From positions 1 to 5,247 of the forward strand of contig JAZUDI010000040.1 in the NCBI GenBank assembly GCA_045639525.1: DNA of 5,247 nt. Reading direction: 5' to 3'. The translations under genes and the position numbers were made by a program. Every line of letters begins with the position of its first letter. The stretch's first letter is position 1. Below the pieces are notes generated by a model, which was not told the origin of the DNA, searched no databases, and worked only from the letters and a program-made list of their open reading frames with translations. This document shows positions 1-5,247 of the stretch, piece after piece. The stretch is from UBA1181 sp045639525 (lineage in GTDB: Bacteria > Bacteroidota > Bacteroidia > Bacteroidales > Paludibacteraceae).

Positions 1-155
1 GTTCTTCTTCCCTCGCCCCAGATCGTATCCTTGGTGCAAGCGTCCAATGCGAATGGTGTGTTCACCTTCAAATCCTCCGCAGAGATCTCGCAGACACCCT
101 CCAAAACCTTCTCGACAGGATCGTTCTTCAACGAGTCGCAATCGAATACTGGTTT
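1..155 (-). repeat. Array unit R8, cut by the window edge
   Basis: The first 51 codons (1698-1748) are present: K-P-V-F-D-C, N-D-P-V-E-K-V-L-E-G, I-S-A-E-D-L-K-V-N-T and D-T-I-W-G-E-G-R-R. It shares V-E-K-V-L-E-G-type wording with R7 but has the normal D-A-C-T-K segment. Three of four expected cysteines are visible. Confidence 0.
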
Positions 156-3100
156 CAAATCGCTCTGGATGAATACGTATTGCTCGCAGTATGCAGTATC
201 AACCGTATTCTCATTACCGAACATCCAAACAATGGTGTCGCGGCCGACCAAATACTTGTCGGTCATCGAAGCGCCACTCTTTCTGGTTCCTTGACCCCAG
301 ATGGTATCATTGAAGCAGGTAAGGGCAAATGGAATGTTGACATTCAAATCTTCTGCCGTGATTTCACAAACGCCCTCCAACACCTTCTCGATCGGATCGT
401 TCTTCAACGAATCACAGTCAACATTTGGTTTATCATCATTTTGGATAAATACATATTGTTCACAAGTGGCCACCTCTGTGGAGTATTCACTTTCGAACTT
501 CCAGTCGATGGTATCGCGGCCAACATAGTAGATGCCATCCACAGGGTTACCACTTCTGCGGGTTCCTACACCCCAGATGGTATCCTTCGTACATGCATCC
601 AAAGCGAACGGTGTCTTCACCTTCAAATCCTCCGCAGAGATCTCACAAACACCGGAAAGGACTGTGTCGATTGGCGCATTCTTCAACGAGTCGCAATCGA
701 ATACCGGTTTCATATCACTCTGGATGAAGATGAATTGGTCGCAGAATGTCGTGTCGGTTGAGTACTCGCTCACGAACTTCCATGTAATCGTATCACGACC
801 GACATAGTATTTGTCGTTCATACCCAATCCGCTCGCACGGGTTCCTGTTCCCCAGATGGTATCCTTCGTACATGCATCCAACGCGAATGGCGCAATCACG
901 CCCAAACCAGTCGAGTCGATCTCGCAGACGCCGTGGAGAACGGTATCAAGCACCGCATTGTTCAATGAGTCGCAATCGAATACCGGCTTCATATCACTCT
1001 GGATGAAGATAAACTGGTCGCAGAATGTCGTGTCGGTGGAGTACTCGCTCACGAACTTCCATGTAATCGTATCACGACCTACATAGTATTTGTCGTTCAT
1101 ACCCAATCCGCTCGCACGGGTTCCTGTTCCCCAGATGGTATCCTTCGTACATGCATCCAATGCGAATGGTGCGATGACGCCCAAACCAGTTGAATCGATC
1201 TCGCAGACACCTTGAAGAACAGTGTCAATCACCGCCTTATTCAACGAGTCGCAATCGAAGAGCGGCTTCATATCACTCTGGATGAAGATGAATTGGTCAC
1301 AGAATGTCGTGTCGGTTGAGTACTCGCTCACGAATTTCCATGTGATCGTGTCACGACCCACATAGTATTTGTCGTTCATACCCAATCCGCTCGCACGGGT
1401 TCCTGTTCCCCAGATGGTATCCTTCGTACATGCATCCAATGCGAATGGCGCGATGACGCCCAAACCAGTTGAATCGATTTCGCAGACGCCGTGAAGAACG
1501 GTATCGATCACCGCATTGTTCAACGAGTCGCAATCGAAGACTGGCTTCATATCACTCTGGATGAAGATGAACTGGTCGCAGAATGTCGTGTCGGTGGAGT
1601 ACTCGCTCACGAACTTCCATGTGATCGTGTCACGGCCCACATAGTACTTGTCGTTCATACCCAATCCGCTCGCACGGGTTCCTGTTCCCCAGATGGTATC
1701 CTTCGTACAAGCATCCAATGCGAACGGTGCGACGACGCCCAAGCCTGTCGAGTCGATCTCGCAGACACCTTGAAGAACGGTGTCGATCACCGCCTCGTTC
1801 AACGAGTCGCAATCGAAAACTGGCTTCATATCACTCTGGATAAAGATGTATTGCTCACAATATGCGATCTCTGAAGAGTAGATGCTCTCAAACTTCCAGT
1901 CGATCGTATCACGGCCCACCTTGTAATCAGCATCCATCGCCGCACCGCTTCTGCGGGTTCCGACGCCCCAGATGGTATCCTTTGTACAAGCATCCAAAGC
2001 GAATGGTGTGTTCACATCCAAATCGGCGGCGCTGATCTCGCAGACACCATGAAGAACGGTGTCGATCGGCGCATTCTTCAATGAGTCGCAATCGAAGAGT
2101 GGCTCTTTGTTAGAGTTCAACATCACCTTTTGGTCACAAGTCACTTGGTTGCCTGTCTTATCTTGGAAAATCCACTTCAACTCATACAACTTACCAACTT
2201 CGAAGGTTTCTCCCTTCTTGACGGTATCCGCAATGTTCTCGGTCCAAGAGAGGACTCCGTCGATGGTGACGTCACAATTATCTGTTGCGGTATATGTATT
2301 GAAGATCACCTCAGAGAATGGCACCTCGCAAACGCCATCCAACACTTGGACAAGTGAATCAGGATTGATGGTCGCGCAATCGAATACTGGATTAGTCGTA
2401 TCCTTCAAGACCACCAACAATTCACAAGTGTCGGAGAGATCTACCAAATCCTCACCAGACTTGGTATAGATCCAACGGATGATATAATCCGTATTGTATA
2501 ACAATGTGGTGTCATCGGTCATCTCTGTCCATACGTCGCTACCCTTGATAGAGTACTCCATTACCAAGCTATCGATAGGAGTCACCGTATTGGTGTTACA
2601 ATCAGTATAGCTAGCGGTAGCGTACATATTCAAATCCTTCAAACTATCGCTCAAGCTCTTCCAATCCAAATTACCGCAGGTCTCTACGACGAATGGATTG
2701 ATATCGTCGTTAGCAGGACACTCCAAATCGAACTTACGTTCATCTTGGATAGCGATGCTTTGCTTGCAAGTATCGGAGACATTACCGTAAATATCCTCTG
2801 AATACCAGTAAACGGTATCCTTTCCGACTGGATATTTATGGGTAATCGCCTCGTCTGTCACTTGAGAGAAGGTTACATGATCGAATGAGTAATAGATATC
2901 CTTGATATCACAATTGTCAGCGGCAGTGGCTGGTGTGAATGTCACTGTAGTATCACAACCCTTGGTAAGTGAGATGGTGATATCCGCCGGACAAGCCACA
3001 GTTGGAACAATCGTATCCTTGATATCGACGGTCATCTCACAAACATCGGAGATCAAACCATGAACATCCTCGCTTCTCCAATAGATGGTGTGGGAACCGA

Positions 3101-5247
3101 CAGCCAAAGTAGTGTCGAGTGTCGATCCTACGAACTTATAGAAAGTAGCGTTGTCAACTGAGTATTGGATGCTCTCCACACCGCAAGAATCTGAAGCGGA
3201 GGCCACATTCAATTGTACAGCGATTTGACAATCAGCCAATACATTGATGGTCGTATCGTTAGGGCAAACTACCAATGGCTTAACCACATCCACTACGGTG
3301 AACTTTTGCGCGCAAGTGTCGGAAGCCAAACCGATCGCATCCTTCACCATCCAGAATACGGTGGTGTCTCCATTCTCGATGGTGATTTTGGAAACGCCTG
3401 CCTCAAACTCAGTGAAAGGATCTGAACCATATTGGTAGTAGTAAGTCAACGCATCGGCACCGCAATTGTCATCGAAGACGCCTGTTGGTTCAAGAAGCGT
3501 ATAGAGCGTATCACAAGACTCCTTAGGCTCCAATGTGACGATTGGCATCAAGTCGCAGTTTACAGTCGGAACGGAAGTATCACGCAAGATCACCTTCGAG
3601 AAGCAAGAGTCGATCATGGTCTCCATGTTCTCACCACTCTTGGTAAACTCCCAAAGGATGTCATACAATTTGTTGTAGGTGAACTCTGTATCGTCATCCA
3701 AATCGTTGTAAGCGGATGTGCCAGACTCCTTGTAGTACATCTTAGGATCAATTGGTTCCTCCACGTCGTTCGCGCAGTCGATGCGGGTAGCGGTCGCCTT
3801 TTGGTTCTCAGCATACAACTTGCTGATCTCCTTCCATGTGAGGTTCTTGCAGGTATCGATCACTACGCTGTCCGCCGTAGGGCAGACGATGTTGATGCCA
3901 GTGCTGTCGGATACAGTATAGTTGCGTGTGCAAGTCTCGGAGTTATTAGCCTCGTCGTATGCCGTCCAGACGATGGTCGTCGTTCCCAACTTGAATACGG
4001 AGTCGAACGGTGCGATGTACTCGTTCAACGCTCCGTTGAATGAGTAGGTGATCTTCACCACCTTGCAGTTGTCGCTCATCTCAGGTGCGATGATCTTCAT
4101 CGTCGTGTCGCACTTGGTGCGTACCTTGAAGGCGGTATCCGCTGGACACTTGATCTTTGGCTTCGCCACATCGTTGACGGTATATTGTCTTACGCAGGTG
4201 TCGGATACGTTGCCGCTCTTATCCTTCGCATACCACTTCAAGAGGGTGTCGCCCTTCATGAAGGTGAAGTCGAACGGCGCGGTGTACTCGTTCTCTGCTC
4301 CGTTGTTGAACTTATAATAGATCTTGTCGACCTCGCAGTTGTCGCTCATCTTTGGTGCGCTGATCTTCACTGTCGTGTCGCACGCTACAGTGATGTTCAT
4401 GATCGTGTCGGCTGGACAGACGATCACCGGTTGTACCGTATCGATCGCATGGTACTTTTGCTCGCACTCCGCAGACTCGTTGAACTCGTCCTTCACCTTC
4501 CAGGTCACGATCGTGTCGCCCAACTTCACGGTGATGGCTGAGGTGCCAGCCACAAACTCGCTGAACGCCGCCATTTCCTCTGTCTTATAGTAGTAGGTCA
4601 AGTTGCCCTCGCCGCACTTGTCGTCGAACACGCCCGCTGGCTTAACCAATTGGTAGAGCGTATCGCAGGTGCTGGTTGGGTTCAACGTGATCTCCGGCAT
4701 CGCCTCGCAGGCCACGGTAGGAACTGAAGTATCCTTTAACAATACGGTTGAGAAGCAGGAGTCCTTCATCGTACTGACATTCTCGCCTGATTTCACGAAC
4801 AACCACTTGATGTCGTACAATTGGCTATACGTCAAGAGAGTGGCATCGGTCAACGCCGCGTATTGGTCATCCGACTCGTCATCCTTCTTGTAGAACATCT
4901 GTGGCTCTACATCCTCCACTTGGTTCTCCTTACAGTTGGTTCTGGTGACCTTCGCCACCTCGTCGGCCTTCAAATTCGCCTTCACCCTACCCCACGTCAT
5001 GTCGGCGCAGGTATCGATGATCGCCGCCGGATGGGTTGGGCAAACCTTGTTGAAGCCCGTGCTATCCTTCACCACGATATTCGCCATGCATGTGGTGGAC
5101 TCGTTGCCTGTCGAATCCTTCGCATACCATGTGATGGTGTACGCGTTGATGCCCAACTCCCTCTTCGCGCCTGCAGCATACAAAGTGTAATCGGCATCTC
5201 CGTTGAACTTGTAGTAATACTCCATCTTATCGGTCGCGGTACAGTTG
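1..5247 (-). CDS. Giant HYR/Ig-like repeat surface protein, internal fragment (both ends outside window)
   Basis: The minus-strand frame whose first full codon is 5246-5244 stays open to base 3, giving 1748 sense codons (about 190 kDa) without start or stop. The product is built only of Ig-like modules of about 90-114 residues: eleven varied modules (D1-D11, codons 1-1047) and then a 93-residue tandem array (R1-R8, codons 1048-1748). Recurrent motifs are C-P-A-D, C-D-T-T, S-D-N-C, a Y-Y-x-F strand, G-D-T-x-x-W and D-T-C followed by V-x-D, as in HYR (hyalin repeat) domains. All complete modules carry four cysteines, so about 73 cysteines lie in the fragment. No membrane segment, enzyme motif or signal peptide is visible. 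Family knowledge suggests a secreted or cell-surface stalk or adhesin of Bacteroidota. Export by the type IX system is plausible, but the sorting domain would lie beyond base 1. Coding frame is certain; family is likely; biological role is inferred. Confidence 0.
156..431 (-). repeat. Array unit R7, one codon shorter
   Basis: This unit has 92 codons (1606-1697). The segment that is A-L-D-A-C-T-K-D-T in the other units is A-L-T-C-F-N-D-T here, so one codon is lost and the cysteine moves by one position. It also has K-P-N-V-D-C instead of K-P-V-F-D-C and N-E-N-T-V-D in the last third. It is the most diverged unit, yet its frame and four cysteines are intact. Confidence 0.
432..710 (-). repeat. 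Array unit R6
   Basis: This 93-codon unit (1513-1605) switches back to the S-A-E-D-L type with G-V-G-T-R-R-S-G and T-I-D-W-K-F-E-S, close to R1. It has N-P-V-D-G-I-Y-Y in place of the L-G-M-N-D-K-Y-Y loop and closes with I-Q-N-D-D. Four cysteines are kept. Confidence 0.
711..1826 (-). repeat. Array units R2-R5, four nearly identical copies
   Basis: The units are R2 1826-1548, R3 1547-1269, R4 1268-990 and R5 989-711, each exactly 279 bp. Any two differ at no more than four of 93 residues, and all differences fall at unit residues 3, 11, 14, 19 and 31. Residues 32-93 are the same in all four. The diagnostic segments are I-D-S-T-G-L-G-V, A-S-G-L-G-M-N-D-K-Y-Y and Y-S-T-D-T-T-F-C-D-Q-F. R3 and R4 show about 19 nucleotide differences by hand count, with bases 1081-1169 identical to 1360-1448. 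Confidence 0.
1827..2105 (-). repeat. Array unit R1 (diverged first unit)
   Basis: This unit has 93 codons (1048-1140) and starts E-P-L-F-D-C instead of K-P-V-F-D-C. It has S-A-A-D-L-D-V-N-T-P-F, G-V-G-T-R-R-S-G, V-G-R-D-T-I-D-W-K-F-E-S and C-E-Q-Y-I-F-I-Q. In these it agrees with R6 more than with its direct neighbour R2, which suggests that R2-R5 expanded between two older neighbours. Confidence 0.
2106..2396 (-). other. Module D11: transitional Ig-like domain before the tandem array
   Basis: This 97-codon module (951-1047) starts N-P-V-F-D-C and has D-G-V-C-E-V, T-D-N-C-D-V, L-S-W-T-E-N, Y-E-L-K-W-I-F-Q-D-K and T-G-N-Q-V-T-C-D-Q-K. The first third (P-V-F-D-C, G-V-C-E) is like the array units that follow, whereas the T-D-N-C and K-T-G-N parts are like ordinary HYR modules. 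It thus sits both physically and in sequence between the two repeat families. Confidence 0.
2397..2738 (-). other. Module D10: third long KSGE-class Ig-like domain
   Basis: This 114-codon module (837-950) has E-C-P-A-N-D, V-E-T-C-G-N-L-D-W, a helix-like S-L-S-D-S-L-K-D-L segment, T-D-C-N, Y-N-T-D-Y-I-I-R-W-I-Y, K-S-G-E-D and D-T-C-E-L. It is the longest module seen and the homologue of D2 and D6, so it opens a third super-repeat. It lacks the D-S-C-F-S wording of the other two and sits in a locally AT-richer part of the gene (25 of 60 bases are G or C at 2581-2640). Confidence 0.
2739..3011 (-). other. Module D9: HYR domain
   Basis: This 91-codon module (746-836) reads V-P-T-V-A-C-P-A-D-I-T-I, K-G-C-D-T-T-V, A-D-N-C-D-I, I-Y-Y-S-F-D, V-G-K-D-T-V-Y-W-Y-S-E-D, Y-G-N-V-S-D-T-C. 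It is a complete and typical HYR-like module with four cysteines. The closing I-A-I-Q-D-E is followed by the next long module. Confidence 0.
3012..3284 (-). other. Module D8: HYR domain
   Basis: This 91-codon module (655-745) contains V-C-P-N-D-T-T, A-D-C-Q-I-A-V, S-D-S-C-G-V, I-Q-Y-S-V-D-N, V-G-S-H-T-I-Y-W-R-S-E-D, then D-V-C-E-M. The G-S-H-T-I-Y-W strand is the most typical HYR signature in the window. It corresponds by position to D4 but is more similar to D9 (shared S-E-D strand end). Confidence 0.
3285..3572 (-). other. Module D7: HYR-like domain, YYYQ type
   Basis: This 96-codon module (559-654) is the same length as its partner D3 and shares V-P-T-V-x-C-x-x-M-P, S-C-D-T-L-Y, V-F-D-D-N-C-G, L-T-Y-Y-Y and a W-M-V-K-D strand. 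Its four cysteines fit the common pattern. It closes with D-T-C-A-Q-K-F-T-V-V-D-V before D8. Confidence 0.
3573..3899 (-). other. Module D6: long Ig-like domain of the KSGEN class
   Basis: This 109-codon module (450-558) reads V-C-P-T-A-D, I-D-T-C-K-N-L-T-W, a charged segment, T-R-I-D-C, M-Y-Y-K-E-S-G, Y-N-K-L-Y-D-I-L-W-E-F, K-S-G-E-N and D-S-C-F-S-K-V. The cysteine and tryptophan positions match D2. The acidic middle (E-E-P-I-D-P and D-L-D-D-D) could bind calcium, but that is only a suggestion from composition. Confidence 0.
3900..4166 (-). other. Module D5: HYR domain
   Basis: This 89-codon module (361-449) carries K-C-P-A-D-T, T-K-C-D-T-T-M-K-I, M-S-D-N-C, I-T-Y-S-F-N-G, A-P-F-D-S-V, L-G-T-T-T-I-V-W-T-A-Y-D and S-E-T-C-T-R-N-Y. 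It is the near neighbour and apparent duplicate of D4. Its closing V-S-D-S-T leads straight into the next long module D6. Confidence 0.
4167..4436 (-). other. Module D4: HYR domain
   Basis: This 90-codon module (271-360) is one of the most typical HYR-like copies: V-C-P-A-D-T, V-A-C-D-T-T-V-K-I, M-S-D-N-C, Y-Y-K-F-N-N-G, M-K-G-D-T-L-L-K-W-Y-A-K-D, then S-G-N-V-S-D-T-C. It is strongly similar to the following D5, sharing C-D-T-T-x-K-I-x-A-P and M-S-D-N-C and the A-P-F-D segment, which points to a local duplication within this super-repeat copy. Confidence 0.
4437..4724 (-). other. Module D3: HYR-like domain, YYYK type
   Basis: This 96-codon module (175-270) opens with V-P-T-V-A-C-E-A-M-P, then C-D-T-L-Y, V-F-D-D-K-C-G, L-T-Y-Y-Y-K, L-G-D-T-I-V-T-W-K-V-K-D and A-E-C-E-Q-K-Y. 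The order of strands and four cysteines fits the HYR pattern, with M-P replacing the usual C-P-A-D. It is closely matched by D7 in the second super-repeat copy, including the M-P-x-x-T-L-x-P segment. Confidence 0.
4725..5057 (-). other. Module D2: long Ig-like domain of the KSGEN class
   Basis: This module spans 111 codons (64-174). Its four cysteines are in V-C-P-T, I-D-T-C, T-N-C and D-S-C-F-S. After the second cysteine comes a D-M-T-W segment and a charged, probably helical stretch. The second half reads Y-S-Q-L-Y-D-I-K-W-L-F, then K-S-G-E-N, then V-L-L-K-D-T-S. It is about 20 residues longer than the neighbouring HYR-like modules, mostly between cysteines two and four. It pairs with D6 and D10. 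The ends resemble HYR domains, but the middle is not a family I can name. Confidence 0.
5058..5246 (-). other. Module D1: C-terminal part of a HYR-like domain
   Basis: Codons 1-63 begin at an N-C-T-A-T motif, which corresponds to the third cysteine of the module, and run through a Y-Y-Y-K-F-N-G strand, N-A-Y-T-I-T-W-Y-A-K-D, S-T-G-N-E-S-T-T-C and a closing V-V-K-D-S-T. The last part matches the end of D5 (V-S-D-S-T followed by G-I-N), so D1 probably occupies the D5 or D9 slot of a preceding super-repeat copy that lies outside the window. Only two of the expected four cysteines are in view. Confidence 0.

Larger units (their letters stand above)
1..2105 (-). repeat. Tandem array of 93-residue units (R1-R8, last one partial)
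   Basis: A landmark CCCCAG on the plus strand (inside the codons for D-T-I-W-G) recurs at 16, 295, 571, 850, 1129, 1408, 1687 and 1966. The spacing is always 279 bp except one of 276 bp. Each unit runs from K-P-V-F-D-C through G-V-C-E-I, P-F-A-L-D-A-C-T-K-D-T-I-W-G, G-T-R-x-S-G, V-G-R-D-T-I-x-W-K-F and C-x-Q-x-I-F-I-Q. The array continues beyond base 1, so the true copy number is unknown. The four cysteines sit where HYR domains have theirs, so I take the unit as a specialised HYR-like domain. Confidence 0.
2739..3899 (-). repeat. Four-module super-repeat, copy 2 (D6-D9)
   Basis: This block of 387 codons repeats the order long module, YYYK-type module and two HYR-like modules seen at 5057-3900. 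D6 and D7 align readily with D2 and D3, while D8 and D9 are more distant from D4 and D5. The opening cysteine of the next long module (D10, base 2720) is 1164 bp after that of D6 (base 3884), so the period is nearly constant although the sequences have diverged. Confidence 0.
3900..5057 (-). repeat. Four-module super-repeat, copy 1 (D2-D5)
   Basis: This block of 386 codons holds one long module (D2) and three shorter HYR-like modules (D3, D4, D5). The same order recurs directly downstream at 3899-2739, and the cysteine codon opening each copy is 1158 bp from the next (5042 to 3884). The clearest shared stretches are L-Y-D-I-x-W, K-S-G-E-N, D-S-C-F-S and V-F-D-D-x-C-G. The unit of duplication therefore appears to be larger than a single domain. 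Confidence 0.

Noticed and set aside
156..431. Possible frameshift or pseudogene signal at unit R7
   Set aside because: The length change is exactly one codon and the frame downstream is the same as upstream, so the gene is not broken.
31..1086. Series of plus-strand open frames of 75-91 codons at 31, 301, 532 and 811 with similar products
   Set aside because: They recur with the array period and are the antisense of the conserved array codons. The minus-strand frame explains the sequence fully with conserved cysteines and domain motifs, while these have no ribosome binding site or family resemblance.
1351..1812. Two similar 60-codon minus-strand frames (1351-1533 and 1630-1812)
   Set aside because: They are 279 bp apart and are out-of-frame readings of array units R3 and R2. 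The arginine-rich products are artefacts of the repeat.
1..2105. Regularly spaced repeats resembling a CRISPR or satellite array
   Set aside because: The period of 279 bp with conserved sequence over the whole unit and an intact reading frame is a protein-domain repeat, with no short repeat and unique spacers.
3432..4043. Plus-strand open frame of 203 codons, the longest on that strand
   Set aside because: It lies opposite D5-D7 of the continuous minus-strand gene. Its product has no recognisable motif, and its homologous position at the other super-repeat copy is not kept as a similar open frame.
1..5247. Promoter, terminator or operon boundary inside the window
   Set aside because: The reading frame is open across the entire window, leaving no intergenic space, and no convincing hairpin with a T-run was noticed.

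Overview
The window lies entirely inside one very long protein-coding gene on the minus strand. Reading the minus strand from base 5246 down to base 3 gives 1748 consecutive sense codons with no stop. Neither the start nor the stop codon is in the window, so both ends of the gene lie outside it. There is no intergenic DNA, RNA gene, mobile element, CRISPR array, promoter or terminator visible here. Apparent open frames on the plus strand are antisense shadows of this gene.

The protein is a string of Ig-like beta-sandwich modules that resemble the HYR (hyalin repeat) family: a 'CP' near the start, a C-D/G-x motif, a 'DNC' motif, a G-(D/H/T)-(D/T)-T-(I/V)-x-W strand and a final 'DTC' or 'FCDQ'. 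Eighteen complete modules and the end of one or start of another can be delimited (D1-D11, then R1-R8). Every complete module has exactly four cysteines, which suggests two disulphides per module and an extracytoplasmic location.

Layout, in the direction of translation. (1) 5246-5058: the C-terminal part of a HYR-like module (D1). (2) 5057-3900 and 3899-2739: two copies of a four-module super-repeat of 386 and 387 codons (D2-D5 and D6-D9). Each copy starts with a long module of about 110 residues carrying a K-S-G-E-N motif, followed by three shorter HYR-like modules. (3) 2738-2106: a third long module (D10) that begins a further super-repeat but is followed by a different, transitional module (D11). 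(4) 2105-1: a tandem array with a period of 279 bp (93 residues), eight units R1-R8, the last cut by the window edge. The four central units R2-R5 are almost identical as protein, while R1 and R6-R8 are more diverged.

Giant HYR/Ig-repeat proteins with this motif style, the roughly 48-50% GC impression and the frequent TTG leucine codons fit a Bacteroidota genome, possibly a gut-type member of the Bacteroidales. This is inference, as no housekeeping gene is present. In that phylum such proteins are usually secreted surface stalks or adhesins, often exported by the type IX system through a C-terminal domain. That domain, a signal peptide and any ligand-binding head would be outside this window and cannot be confirmed. 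No function beyond a long extracellular repetitive scaffold is supported.
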